DNA of 64,000 nt from DATAUK01 sp036268295 (GCA_036268295.1 DATAUK010000013.1:157759-221758); one strand, 5' to 3'. Positions 17,760 through 26,704 are shown, counted from the stretch's first letter. Numbers and translations: made by a program. Notes: generated by a model not told the origin, from the letters alone.

Positions 17760-18931
17760 GCCGGCGGCTGGTGGGTGCGCTCGCCGCCGCCGGCTTGCTC
17801 AGCGCCGGTGTTGTCGCCGCGCCGGCCGCCTCGGGACCGCTACGGCAGCAGCTGGTCTCACTTGCCGCGCCGGACGCTTCGCCGAGCCCGCAGCAGCTGG
17901 CGAGCGCGGCGTACAACCGCATGACGCCGGCGCAACAAGTCGGGCAGCTGTTCATGGCCGGGATCCCGTCCAAGGGCGCAACACCGGCGAAAGTGGCGAA
18001 GCTGCGCAACAGCCGGATCGGCAACGTGATCCTGACCAAAGACAGTGCAGCCGGCCGCACCGCGGTCAAGGCGGTGACGTCGTCGTTGATCGCACACCAG
18101 ACCGAGAGCGGGGTCGCGCCGTTCATCAGCACCGACCAGGAAGGTGGCGAGGTCCAGCGGCTGACCGGCAAGGGTTTCGCCACGATGCCGACCGCGCTGA
18201 AACAGGGCCGGGTGCCCTTGAAGGTGCTGCGGGAGGCGAGCACGACCTGGGGGAGCCAACTCGCCGCCGCAGGTGTCGACCTGGACCTGGCGCCGGTCGC
18301 CGACACCGTGCCCGCCAAGCATGCCAAGAAGAACTTGCCGATCGGCGCGTTCGACCGCGAGTTCGGGCACACCCCGGCCGTTGTCGCCGGGCACGTCTCG
18401 GCGTTCGTCCGAGGGATGAGCGCGGCGGGAGTTGACTCGACGGTTAAGCACTTCCCCGGTCTGGGCAAGGCGACCGGCAACACCGACACGACCCGTGGGG
18501 TCACCGACCCGGTGACCCGCCACAGCCCGTACATCGGGCCGTTTCAGTCCGGCGTGAGCGCCGGGGCGCAATTCGTGATGCTGTCCTCGGCGATCTATCC
18601 GAAGATCGATCCCGACCATCTGGCCTGCTTCTCCAAGATCATCATCCGCTCGATGCTTCGCGGCGACCTGCACTTCACCGGGGTCGTGATCTCCGATGAC
18701 TTCGGGACGGTGGCGCTGCGTCACGTGCCGCTCGCCACCCGCGCGGTCCGGTTCCTCAACGCCGGCGGCACGATGGCGATCGACACCACGCTGAGCCAGA
18801 TCCCCGCGATGATCCATGGCGTCGTCGCTCAGATGGCCGCGAGCAAGGCATTCGCCGCCTCGGTCCAGGCCGCGGTCATGACCGTCCTGCTGGCCAAGGC
18901 CAACGCTCACCTGATCTCGCCCGAGGTCTAG
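17756..18931 (+). CDS. Exported glycoside hydrolase family 3 (beta-N-acetylhexosaminidase-like)
   Basis: The 391-residue protein has an N-terminal signal (basic start, hydrophobic ALAAAGLLSAGVVA, Ala-rich cleavage region). The GH3 barrel shows QLFMAGIP, FISTDQEGGEVQRL, the KHFPGLGKATGNTD loop typical of NagZ-type hexosaminidases (its His is the usual acid/base) and VVISDDFGTVAL with the nucleophile Asp. A single domain, as in bacterial NagZ. Being exported, it may trim cell-wall or environmental glycans outside the membrane. It overlaps the dienelactone hydrolase by four bases and the convergent exonuclease by four. Confidence 0.9.
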   Translation: MSRRLVGALAAAGLLSAGVVAAPAASGPLRQQLVSLAAPDASPSPQQLASAAYNRMTPAQQVGQLFMAGIPSKGATPAKVAKLRNSRIGNVILTKDSAAGRTAVKAVTSSLIAHQTESGVAPFISTDQEGGEVQRLTGKGFATMPTALKQGRVPLKVLREASTTWGSQLAAAGVDLDLAPVADTVPAKHAKKNLPIGAFDREFGHTPAVVAGHVSAFVRGMSAAGVDSTVKHFPGLGKATGNTDTTRGVTDPVTRHSPYIGPFQSGVSAGAQFVMLSSAIYPKIDPDHLACFSKIIIRSMLRGDLHFTGVVISDDFGTVALRHVPLATRAVRFLNAGGTMAIDTTLSQIPAMIHGVVAQMAASKAFAASVQAAVMTVLLAKANAHLISPEV

Positions 18932-19761
18932 TCCAGCGTTACGTCGACGACCACGGGTGCGTGGTCGCTCGGCCCGGTGCCCTTGCGGGCGTCGCGGTCG
19001 ACGTAGGCGTCGGTCACCGCCGAGGAGACCGCCGCGTTCGCGTACACCAGGTCGATCCGCATCCCCTGGTTCTTGTGGAACATCCCGGCGCGGTAGTCCC
19101 AGTAGGTGTATGGCGTGTCGTACTTCAGCGCCCGCGGCATCACGTCGTCGAGCCCGAGACCGCGCAGCTCGGCGAGCGCGTGGCGCTCGGCGTCGGTGAC
19201 GTGGGTCGACCCGATGAACTGCGTCGGATCCCAGACATCGGTGTCGGTCGGGATGATGTTGTAGTCGCCGGTGACAACGAACGGCCGTTTCTCGGCTACC
19301 TCGGGCGCGAGTGCGGTTTTCAGCGCCGCCAGCCACTCGAGCTTGTACGGGTAATGCGGGCTGTCCAGGGTGCGGCCGTTCGGGACGTAGAGCGACCAGA
19401 TCCGCAAGGCCCCGCAGGTCGCGCCGATCGCGCGCGCCTCGACCTTAGGCGGGGTGCCGATCAGCGCCGGGTCATCCTCGTCAGGCGGGGGGGCATACGC
19501 CGGCTGGCCCTCGAAGCCGAGCGAGACGTCGGCGAGCCCGACCCGGGACAGGATCGCGACGCCGTTCCAGCGGCCCTCGCCGTTCGCGGCGATCTCATAG
19601 CCCAGCTCTTCGGCACGCTCGCCGGGGAACGCATCGCTGGCGCATTTGATCTCCTGCAGGCACACCACGTCGGGCTCGGCCAACTCGAGCCACTCGTTGA
19701 GACGGGGGAGCCGGGCACCTACCGAGTTGACGTTCCACGTCGCGATTCGCACGAGCGTCAC
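18928..19761 (-). CDS. xth: Exodeoxyribonuclease III / AP endonuclease
   Basis: Cuts 5' of abasic sites and digests 3' ends during base-excision repair. The 277-residue protein has the ExoIII motifs in order: ATWNVNSVGARL, VVCLQEIKC (metal-binding Glu), VTGDYNIIPTD, and near the end GPSDHAPVVVDV with the catalytic Asp-His pair. Length matches XthA. Start is the GTG at 19761 (a second GTG is three codons on). It is convergent with the GH3 gene and divergent from add across 36 bp. Confidence 0.93.
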   Translation of the reverse strand: MTLVRIATWNVNSVGARLPRLNEWLELAEPDVVCLQEIKCASDAFPGERAEELGYEIAANGEGRWNGVAILSRVGLADVSLGFEGQPAYAPPPDEDDPALIGTPPKVEARAIGATCGALRIWSLYVPNGRTLDSPHYPYKLEWLAALKTALAPEVAEKRPFVVTGDYNIIPTDTDVWDPTQFIGSTHVTDAERHALAELRGLGLDDVMPRALKYDTPYTYWDYRAGMFHKNQGMRIDLVYANAAVSSAVTDAYVDRDARKGTGPSDHAPVVVDVTLD

Positions 19762-19797
19762 CCTAGATCGTCACTCTGACGTCGTTAGGGTTCGGTC

Positions 19798-20853
19798 ATG
19801 GCCGGCGATGCGGAGATCTCCGATGCCGACCTGGCCGCGCTGCCCAAGGCGCACCTTCATCTGCACCTGACCGGCGGCATGCGCCACGAGACGTTGCTCG
19901 AGCTGGCCCGACGGGTCGGGGTCGTTTTGCCCGACCGGCTCACCGACCTGGAGCCCGACACCTGGCAGCTGCTGGGCTGGCCGAAGTTCCAGCGACTCTA
20001 CGACGTTGCGCGGGGCGTGCTGCGGACGCCGGCGGACTTCGACCGGCTGTTGCTCGAGATCGCGCAGGACGAGGCCGTGTCGGGATCACAGTGGCTCGAG
20101 CTACAGATCACGCCGACCGGCTATGCGGCGCGCCTCGGTGACGTTGTCACGGCTCTCGAGGTGTTCTGCGCCGCTGCTGCTGCCGCCGAGGCGGCGACCG
20201 GCGTCGGTGTCCGACTGATCGTCGCGGCCAACCGCACCCGACCGCCGTGGGAGGCCGAGCTTCTCGCCCGGCTCGCAGTGCGGTTCTCGGCGTACGGCGT
20301 CGTGGGTTTCGGGTTGTCCAACGACGAGCGGCGCGCAATGCCGGAAGACTTCATCAAGGCGTTCCGAATCGCCCGGGATGGTGGCCTTCCGGCGATGCCG
20401 CATGCCGGCGAGCTGCTCGGTGCCGAGTCGGTCGCCCGCACCGTGGCGGCGCTGGCGCCGGTGCGGATCGGTCACGGCGTGCGGGCCGTCGAGGACCCCG
20501 CGGTCCTCGCGACGCTGGCCGACCGCGGCGTCGCCTGCGAGGTGTGCCCGGCATCCAACGTCGCGCTCGGCGTCGCCTCCGGCCTCGGTGCGGTGCCGCT
20601 GCGAGCCCTCGAGACCGCCGGGGTGCCGGTCGTGCTGGCGGCGGATGACCCGTTGCTGTTCGGCGCCTCGCTGCTCGAGCAGTACGCCGTCGCCCGCGAC
20701 CACCACGGCTACCAGCGCGCCGATCTGGCGCGGCTGGCACGAACCTCAGTGACCTGCTCGACGATGCCGGCGTCTATGGCGGCCAGCGAGCTGGCTGCCA
20801 TAGACGCCTGGCAGTCCAATGAGTCAGATCTCCAGGGCGCCCCAGCGCCCTGA
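19798..20853 (+). CDS. add: Adenosine deaminase
   Basis: Deaminates adenosine/deoxyadenosine to inosine. Metal site KAHLHLHLTGG (His-x-His; Thr replaces the common Asp of HLDG, as in some actinobacterial enzymes), MPHAGE, RIGHGVRA and AADDPLLFG (the catalytic Asp pair) are present. The conserved domain ends near residue 320; the last 30 or so residues (from about 20758) are encoded by a long inverted repeat and another stem-loop, so the C-terminal tail may be a by-product of those structures. 351 residues in all. ATG at 19798. Confidence 0.88.
   Translation: MAGDAEISDADLAALPKAHLHLHLTGGMRHETLLELARRVGVVLPDRLTDLEPDTWQLLGWPKFQRLYDVARGVLRTPADFDRLLLEIAQDEAVSGSQWLELQITPTGYAARLGDVVTALEVFCAAAAAAEAATGVGVRLIVAANRTRPPWEAELLARLAVRFSAYGVVGFGLSNDERRAMPEDFIKAFRIARDGGLPAMPHAGELLGAESVARTVAALAPVRIGHGVRAVEDPAVLATLADRGVACEVCPASNVALGVASGLGAVPLRALETAGVPVVLAADDPLLFGASLLEQYAVARDHHGYQRADLARLARTSVTCSTMPASMAASELAAIDAWQSNESDLQGAPAP
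20770..20807. repeat. 17-bp inverted repeat with 4-base loop inside the add 3' end
   Basis: Arms 20770-20786 and 20791-20807 pair over 17 bp with one mismatch (GCGTCTATGGC then G/A, GCCAG), around the loop CGAG. It lies within the last codons of add. In RNA it would be a very stable hairpin with no T-tract on either side. Confidence 0.8.
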
Positions 20854-20868
20854 CGTTCTGACAGAACG
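20833..20868 (+). terminator. Stem-loop plus operator-like dyad between add and typA
   Basis: Two perfect dyads follow each other: CAGGGCGC/GCGCCCTG (20833-20840 with 20845-20852, loop CCCA), overlapping the add stop, and CGTTCTG/CAGAACG (20854-20860 with 20862-20868, one-base centre). The first suits a terminator without a T-tract. The second, about 35 bp before the typA GTG, could instead be a protein-binding site. It has the GTTC...GAAC order, opposite to a LexA box. Confidence 0.5.
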
Positions 20869-20903
20869 GTGGGGGGCGTGGCGAACCCGTAGCCTGGTAT
20901 GTC

Positions 20904-22763
20904 GTGGCTACTCGCTCTGACCTCCGTAACGTCGCGATCATCGCGCACGTCGACCACGGCAAGACAACGCTGGTCGACGCGATGCTGTGGCAGTCCGGGG
21001 CGTTCTCGGCGCACCAGGCTGACGAGGGCTCGGTCAACGAGCGGGTGCTCGACTCGATGGACCTCGAGCGCGAGAAGGGCATCACGATCCTCGCGAAGAA
21101 CACCGCGGTCCGTCACGGCGACCTGACGATCAACATCATTGACACCCCCGGCCACGCCGACTTCGGTGGCGAGGTCGAGCGGGGGCTGTCGATGGTCGAC
21201 GGCGTCGCGCTGCTGGTCGATGCGAGCGAGGGTCCGCTGCCGCAGACCCGGTTCGTGCTGCGCAAGGCGCTCGCGCTGAACCTGCCGGTCATCCTGATCA
21301 TCAACAAGGTCGACCGCGCCGACGCCCGGATCGCCGAGGTGGTCGATGAGACCTACGAGCTGTTTCTCGACCTCGACGCCGACGAGCACCACATCGAGTT
21401 CCCGATCGTCTACTGCCAGGCAAGGACCGGCCAGGCCTCGCTCAACCGGCCGGCCGACGGCACCAGCCCCGACAGTCCCAACCTCGAGCCGCTGTTCGAA
21501 GTCATCCGCAACGCCATCCCCGCCCCGACCTACGACGAGAGCGCGCCGTTGCAGGCGCACGTCACGAACCTCGACGCCTCGCCGTACCTCGGCCGGCTCG
21601 CGCTCTGCCGGATCTACAACGGCTATCTGAAGAAGGGCCAGGTCGTGGCCTGGTGCCGGCAGGACGGCACCGTCGAGAAGGTCAAGCTGACCGAGCTGCT
21701 CGGCACCGAGGCGCTCGAGCGAGTGCCGATCGAGCAGGCCGGCCCGGGCGACATCGTTGCTATTGCTGGGATTCCTGAGATCACGATCGGTGAGACCATC
21801 GCGGATCCGGACGACCCGCAGCCGCTGCCGGTCATCACGATCGACGAGCCGAGCATCTCGATGACGGTCGGCATCAACACCTCACCGCTGGCCGGCCAGA
21901 CCGGCAAGAAGCTCACCGCCAGGCTGGTCAAGAACCGCCTCGACAACGAGCTGGTGGGCAACGTTTCGATCCGGGTGATGCCGACCGAGCGGCCGGACAC
22001 CTGGGAGGTCCAGGGCCGCGGCGAACTGCAGCTGGCGATCCTGGTCGAGATCATGCGCCGCGAGGGCTTCGAGCTCACCGTCGGCAAGCCGCAGGTCGTC
22101 ACCCGGATCATCGACGGCAAGCTGCACGAGCCGATGGAGAGCCTCACCATCGACACCCCGAGTGACTACCAGGGCGTGCTGATCCAGCTGATGGCGCTGC
22201 GAAAAGGCCGCCTCGAGCAGATGGTCGACCACGGCACCGGCTGGATCCGGATGGAGTACGTCGTGCCGGCTCGCGGCCTGATCGGGTTCCGCACCGAGTT
22301 CCTGACCGAGACGCGTGGCACCGGACTGCTGCACCACATCCACGAGGGTTACGAGCCGTGGTTCGGGGAGCTGCGCACCCGCCCGACCGGCTCGCTGGTC
22401 GCGGACCGAACCGGCCCGACGACCGCCTTCGCGCTGGCCAACCTGCAGGAGCGAGGCACGATGTTCGTCGGTCCTGGCACCGGCGTCTACGAAGGCATGA
22501 TCGTCGGCGAGAACTCACGCTCGGATGACATGGATGTCAATCCCACAAAGGAAAAGAAGCTCACCAACATGCGGCAGTCCGCTGGCGACACGTTGGTGCC
22601 GTTGATCCCGCACAAGGTGCTCAGTCTCGAGCAGGCACTCGAGTTCTGCCGCGAGGACGAGTGCGTCGAGGTCACGCCGGGGACGGTCCGGATGCGCAAG
22701 GTCGACCTCGACGCCGCGACCCGGTTCCGCTCCGCCAAACGGAAGGGCAACGCGAGCGGCTGA
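20904..22763 (+). CDS. typA: Translational GTPase TypA/BipA
   Basis: Ribosome-associated GTPase of the elongation-factor class involved in stress responses and 50S assembly. G motifs: AHVDHGKTT (G1, residues 14-22), DTPGHADFGGEVERG (G3), NKVDR (G4). Domain II, domain III (VQGRGELQLAILVEIMRREG, EFG-like) and the TypA-specific C-terminal domain (VGENSRSDDMDVNPTKEKKL) are complete in 619 residues. Start GTG 20904. It is 50 bp downstream of add, with the stem-loops between. Confidence 0.95.
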   Translation: MATRSDLRNVAIIAHVDHGKTTLVDAMLWQSGAFSAHQADEGSVNERVLDSMDLEREKGITILAKNTAVRHGDLTINIIDTPGHADFGGEVERGLSMVDGVALLVDASEGPLPQTRFVLRKALALNLPVILIINKVDRADARIAEVVDETYELFLDLDADEHHIEFPIVYCQARTGQASLNRPADGTSPDSPNLEPLFEVIRNAIPAPTYDESAPLQAHVTNLDASPYLGRLALCRIYNGYLKKGQVVAWCRQDGTVEKVKLTELLGTEALERVPIEQAGPGDIVAIAGIPEITIGETIADPDDPQPLPVITIDEPSISMTVGINTSPLAGQTGKKLTARLVKNRLDNELVGNVSIRVMPTERPDTWEVQGRGELQLAILVEIMRREGFELTVGKPQVVTRIIDGKLHEPMESLTIDTPSDYQGVLIQLMALRKGRLEQMVDHGTGWIRMEYVVPARGLIGFRTEFLTETRGTGLLHHIHEGYEPWFGELRTRPTGSLVADRTGPTTAFALANLQERGTMFVGPGTGVYEGMIVGENSRSDDMDVNPTKEKKLTNMRQSAGDTLVPLIPHKVLSLEQALEFCREDECVEVTPGTVRMRKVDLDAATRFRSAKRKGNASG

Positions 22764-22807
22764 CCGCGAAAAGGCGATAGCGTTACCCCTTGGACCAAGG
22801 GGGAAGC

Positions 22808-23587
22808 ATGGGACTTTTCGGCAAGCTGTCCGAGGTTCGGATGAAGGACGGCGTCGACGGGACGCTGAAGGTCGTGGGGATCACGATGCCGGAGCCGACC
22901 GCCACCGAGGCGAACTACCGACTGGACGGCGTCGTCAGCGCTCCAGGTCTTGAGCCGACGGCGATCGTGCATCACGGCATGTGCTCGGTGAGCAAGTGGC
23001 CATATCAGGGCCAGGAGCTGCCGGTGAAGGTTGACCGTGCCAATCCGTCCCACATCGTCATCGAGTTCGGGAAGCTCAAGAAGAGCAAGGACGCCTCACG
23101 TGACGCGGCACGGCAGCTGGCGGAGCAGATGCGCGCTGGTGGCGGTGCAACGGTGCGAGGTGCCGACGGCGGACTGACCCGCAATGCCGACGGCAGCTAT
23201 CAGCTCACCGGTGATGGCTCCGCTATCTCGATCACCATCGACTCCGGCACCGGAGCGGTCACGACCGGCCCGCCGGGTTCCTCGGCGAGCGCTGATGACA
23301 CTGCGCCGACGGTGACCTCGTCGGCCGACATCCTCGCGCGAGGCACCGCCGGCTCGGCGACTCTCCTCGGGACCTTTCCCACCGACGCACCGGCAGTGAA
23401 GCCGGGCCACACCAATGTCGGGCTGATGCTGAACGTCATGATCGATGGTCATGCGCCGTTCCAGGCATCGAACCTCTACGCCGTACCGGAGGACAAGGTT
23501 GCTCGGCTCGCGCCCGGCACGCTTCTTCCCGTCAAGGCAGATCTGGCGACAGGTCTGGTTGCGGTGGACTGGGCCGCCGTCGTCTGA
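22808..23587 (+). CDS. Hypothetical protein, two-part
   Basis: No function recognised. ATG at 22808 is preceded by a strong AGGGGGAAG. In 259 residues there are an N-terminal charged domain (MGLFGKLSEVRMKDG, about 1-115, with GHHGMC-like and KVDRANPS segments), a Gly/Thr/Ser-rich linker (about 115-185) and a C-terminal beta-rich domain with VGLMLNVMIDGHAPF and LLPVKADLATGLVAVDW. The last motif is reminiscent of proteins that track isoelectric or PH-like modules in actinobacteria, but this is weak. No signal peptide or membrane helix. It sits 44 bp after typA on the same strand. Confidence 0.7.
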   Translation: MGLFGKLSEVRMKDGVDGTLKVVGITMPEPTATEANYRLDGVVSAPGLEPTAIVHHGMCSVSKWPYQGQELPVKVDRANPSHIVIEFGKLKKSKDASRDAARQLAEQMRAGGGATVRGADGGLTRNADGSYQLTGDGSAISITIDSGTGAVTTGPPGSSASADDTAPTVTSSADILARGTAGSATLLGTFPTDAPAVKPGHTNVGLMLNVMIDGHAPFQASNLYAVPEDKVARLAPGTLLPVKADLATGLVAVDWAAVV

Positions 23588-23614
23588 GCGGCGAAGCAGT
23601 CGTTAGACGGACCG

Positions 23615-24484
23615 CTAGGGGATGTACGGGCCAGACATGAACTGCATGCTCAGGTTGGTTCCTGGTACGTCGTTGACCGCGGCCGCGCCAGGGCCGGTCG
23701 TCACGCCCAGCGCAACTGCTTCGACACAGATCTCGTCCCCGTGGCCGATCGGGGCGATGGTCGAGACATTCTGCTGAGTCCAGTTGCCGGCCACGGTTAC
23801 TGGCGGCACCTCCGAAACCGCCAGCGTGACCGTGTCGCCGTCGCCGGTGCCGTTGCCGAAGTCGTCGCAGCTGTCACCGTCCTGGGCGTCCACGAGAGTC
23901 AGCCGCCGATCGCCACTCGAGTCTGCTGACCACGACACACTCGCCGTGATGGCGTAGATGCCAGGGCGCGTCGTCGTGATCCCGGTCATGCCGTCGATGC
24001 AGTCGTCGTCTTCGGTGGCGGTCGCGTTGGCCTGCTGGTAGGCGACGGCCCCGAAGTTCACAATGTTCTCGTCACCCACCCCGCAGGTGCCGACCGTGCC
24101 CGACAGCTCGGCACCCGGCAGCGTGCCGATCTCCGGCGAGCCGTAGCTCGATGCCAGATCTCCGGAGGTGATGAAGTCGCCACCCTTGAGGAAGTCGGAG
24201 GCGGGATGGCCGCCGAGCTTGGTCGAATTGTCCGCTGTGCCCGCACTCGGGACCTTGCCGAGCGTTGAGGCCCGCACCTGGCTCCCGGTCAGCGAGTTTG
24301 GCTTCACGTCGGAGCCGGTGAGTGAATGGTTCTTGACCTTCGCGCTGGTGACGGCGTTCGCCTTGAGCTGCGGCGTCCCAACCGAATTAGCCGGCAGCCT
24401 GGTCGCGGCGAATCCGACGCCGCCAAGGCTGAGAACCAGTGCGATCGTCGCAGTGACGGCTGAGTAGGTAGGGCGGAGTTTCAT
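23615..24484 (-). CDS. Exported protein with SLTGSDVK-type repeats
   Basis: A 289-residue secreted protein. The signal peptide is clear (MKLRPTYSAVTATIALVLS, cleavage near FAA at 27). Residues about 30-80 hold short polar repeats, NSVGTPQLKANAVTSAKV, NHSLTGSDVKPNSLTGSQV, a pattern common in actinobacterial exported proteins. The C-terminal part (about 120-289) is beta-rich with paired cysteines and resembles a C1q/TNF-like jelly roll (GIYAITASVSWSADS). The reader should compare it with the exported protein at 55681. Function unknown. Confidence 0.8.
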   Translation of the reverse strand: MKLRPTYSAVTATIALVLSLGGVGFAATRLPANSVGTPQLKANAVTSAKVKNHSLTGSDVKPNSLTGSQVRASTLGKVPSAGTADNSTKLGGHPASDFLKGGDFITSGDLASSYGSPEIGTLPGAELSGTVGTCGVGDENIVNFGAVAYQQANATATEDDDCIDGMTGITTTRPGIYAITASVSWSADSSGDRRLTLVDAQDGDSCDDFGNGTGDGDTVTLAVSEVPPVTVAGNWTQQNVSTIAPIGHGDEICVEAVALGVTTGPGAAAVNDVPGTNLSMQFMSGPYIP

Positions 24485-24558
24485 CGGGGACCCCCTCGGT
24501 CATGGTGTGATTCCGGTCACCTTAGGGCGCTGTGCGCCAGCGGGATAGCGTCGTGTCG

Positions 24559-25458
24559 ATGACCGAATGGGATGGTCGCGGGTTGCCGCCGGCCGCGCAG
24601 GCGCGGGTCAACCGGGCGAGCACCGACGGCGTGCGATCCTCGCTGCTCTCGATTCGCGGTCAAGCCGGTATTGCGAGCGTCGGCCTCGACCCGGTCGGTG
24701 AGGTGATGGGCTGCATCGTCGAGCGGATCGGCTGGGCCGGCTGGGGCGGCTGCGGCGTCTACTACCCGGGCGGGTTCGGCAGCGCGATGATGGCGCCGCC
24801 GACGATCACCTCCGGTCAGGGCGGCGGGTACGGCGGGTTCGCGCCGTACGTCGACGCGCTCTATCGGGGCTATGACACCGCGATGCACCGGATGCTGCTC
24901 GAGGCACAGGCGCTCGGGGCCGACGGCGTGGTCGGGATCGCTGTCACCCGTGAGCGGCTGCTCGACGGTCAGGGCGCGCAGGAGTTCCTCGCGCGAGGCA
25001 CCGCGGTGCGCGCGCGGTCGAAGAACCGTCCGAAGAACCTGTTCTCGACCGATCTGTCGGGCGGCGACGTCGCGAAGCTGATGCATGCCGGCTGGGCGCC
25101 GACCGAGCTGGTCTGGGGCATCTCGGTCGCGATCCGCCACGACGACTACTACACCCGGGCAACCGCCCGGTCATGGTCGACGCAGAACATCGAGATCCCC
25201 GGCTATACCGAGCTCGTGACCTTCGCCCGCGCCGACGCGCGAGAGCGGTTCGAGCAGCGAGCCGGCAGGCAGGGCACCGACGCCGCGACGGTGAGTGACA
25301 TGTCGCTGCACGTCTGGCAGATCGAGCCGGCCGACGGTCACATCGACCACGTGGCCGAGGCGACCGTGGTCGGCAACGCGCTCGTGAAGTTCCATCAAGG
25401 CTCGGCTGCCCCGACCGACAGCCGGGTTGTTCTTCCGCTACGAAGGAGCATGTTGTGA
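24559..25458 (+). CDS. Two-domain YbjQ-like (heavy-metal-binding domain) protein 1
   Basis: A 299-residue cytosolic protein with two copies of a YbjQ-like unit. Copy 1 has a Gly/Trp-rich insertion (WAGWGGCGVYYPGG) and the consensus HRMLLEAQALGADGVVGIAV followed by EFLARGTAVRAR. Copy 2 starts with FSTDLSGGDVAKLMHAGW and is divergent towards its end. YbjQ-type proteins assemble into rings and have been called heavy-metal-binding, although metal binding is not proven. Start ATG 24559 (a GTG two codons earlier is possible). The stop overlaps the next gene's GTG. Confidence 0.75.
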   Translation: MTEWDGRGLPPAAQARVNRASTDGVRSSLLSIRGQAGIASVGLDPVGEVMGCIVERIGWAGWGGCGVYYPGGFGSAMMAPPTITSGQGGGYGGFAPYVDALYRGYDTAMHRMLLEAQALGADGVVGIAVTRERLLDGQGAQEFLARGTAVRARSKNRPKNLFSTDLSGGDVAKLMHAGWAPTELVWGISVAIRHDDYYTRATARSWSTQNIEIPGYTELVTFARADARERFEQRAGRQGTDAATVSDMSLHVWQIEPADGHIDHVAEATVVGNALVKFHQGSAAPTDSRVVLPLRRSML

Positions 25459-26282
25459 GCACCGATCCGACCGAACTCGGTCTTCCCGAAGACGCGATGC
25501 GGCGGCTGTCCGAGATGCGGCCGGGCCAGTCAACCTCGCTGTTCACCTCCGACCTGTCCGTCAACGAGTTCCTGTTGGTTCGCGAGGCGGGGTTCCGGCC
25601 GCTGGGCCTGGTGCTCGGCTCGTCGATCTACCACGTCGGCTTCCAGCGTGGTCGCTGGAGCCAGAACCAGGAGCTCGAGACGCTGACCCAGGCCATGTAT
25701 CACGCCCGCGAGCTGGCGATGACGCGGATGGAGGCCGAGGCCGACATGCTCGGCGCCGACGGCATCGTCGGCGTGCGGTTGGAGATCGAGTTCAAGGAGT
25801 TCGGCGAAGACCTGGCTGAGTTCATTGCGGTCGGCACCGCGGTCAAGTCCGACGCGCCACCACAGAGCGGCGAGTGGCGCAACAACACCAACAAGCCGTT
25901 CACCTCCGACCTTTCCGGTCAGGACTTCTGGACCCTGCTCGAGGCCGGTTACGCACCGCTCGGCATGGTCATGGGCTCGTGCGTCTATCACATCGCCCAT
26001 CAGGGCATGTTGAAGTCGCTCGGCAACATCGGTCAGAACGTCGAGATCCCGAAGTTCACCGAAGCGCTGTACGACGCCCGCGAGTTGGCGATGTCACGGA
26101 TGCAGGCCGAAGCCGAGGCGCTTGCGGCCGAGGGAATCGTCGGCGTTCAGCTGCTCTCACTGCCACATCGCTGGGGTGGCCACACGACGGAGTTCTTTGC
26201 GATCGGCACCGCGGTACGGTCACTGCGCGACGACCATGTGATCGACCGGCCGCAGCTGGTCCTGCCGCTGACCGATCGGTGA
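25455..26282 (+). CDS. Two-domain YbjQ-like (heavy-metal-binding domain) protein 2
   Basis: Two tandem YbjQ-like units of about 120 residues in a 275-residue protein. Each begins with FTSDLS (near residues 51 and 151), continues with an AGF/AGYxPLG(L/M)V(L/M)GS block, and ends with ARELAM(T/S)RM(E/Q)AEA and a G(I)VGV strand followed by (F)IA(V/I)GTAV. The two copies are far more alike than they are to the first gene's copies, which suggests recent internal duplication. GTG start in a 4-base GTGA overlap with the gene before; the same overlap joins the next gene. No known partner. Confidence 0.78.
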   Translation: MSTDPTELGLPEDAMRRLSEMRPGQSTSLFTSDLSVNEFLLVREAGFRPLGLVLGSSIYHVGFQRGRWSQNQELETLTQAMYHARELAMTRMEAEADMLGADGIVGVRLEIEFKEFGEDLAEFIAVGTAVKSDAPPQSGEWRNNTNKPFTSDLSGQDFWTLLEAGYAPLGMVMGSCVYHIAHQGMLKSLGNIGQNVEIPKFTEALYDARELAMSRMQAEAEALAAEGIVGVQLLSLPHRWGGHTTEFFAIGTAVRSLRDDHVIDRPQLVLPLTDR

Positions 26283-26704
26283 GCGAGCCGCCCGCCGTAC
26301 CCGGACCGGCCGACGTCGACGCACTCGCCGCAGCGCTGCGCGCCGACTCCGCCGACCTCGAGGTCTATGCCAGGGTGCTGAGCTCATCGCTGGTCGACGC
26401 GCTGCCGCCCGGCATGGTCGAGATCACCCGGGACCAGTCGATGCGCGACCGGCTCGCCGGTCGACCCGGCACTGTGCGCTCACTGCAGATCGGCTTCGGC
26501 GAGGTCACTCTCGAGCTGTTGCGCGGCCGAGCCGGGGAGCCGGTCGCTCGGGCAGCGCGCGCTGTCCGCGGCGTCATCATCTCGAGCCGGGAGATCAGCG
26601 TCGACGAGTGGACCAGGCTGCTGGCCGACCAGCTCACCGTCCGGGCCCGCGACTCGGCCGCGGCCAGGACGGCGCTGGCGCGACTTTTGGGCCAATCGGA
26701 GTAG
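26279..26704 (+). CDS. Hypothetical protein, third gene of the YbjQ operon
   Basis: A 141-residue protein with no YbjQ unit. The N terminus is Pro/Ala-rich; the rest is mixed alpha/beta with EVTLELLRGRAG and RAVRGVIISSREISVDEWTRLL, then a helical Arg/Ala-rich tail. The pattern suggests a small adaptor-like fold, but I do not recognise it. The GTG at 26279 is fixed by the GTGA overlap with the preceding stop, and it ends 33 bp before the next gene. Cotranscription with the two YbjQ genes implies a shared job. Confidence 0.72.
   Translation: MSEPPAVPGPADVDALAAALRADSADLEVYARVLSSSLVDALPPGMVEITRDQSMRDRLAGRPGTVRSLQIGFGEVTLELLRGRAGEPVARAARAVRGVIISSREISVDEWTRLLADQLTVRARDSAAARTALARLLGQSE

Noticed and set aside
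17858..19336. 492-codon minus-strand frame over GH3/xth
   Set aside because: Overlaps two well-supported genes on both sides and has no recognisable sequence.
20854..20868. LexA/SOS box before typA
   Set aside because: The dyad is GTTC...GAAC, whereas the actinobacterial SOS box is GAAC...GTTC.
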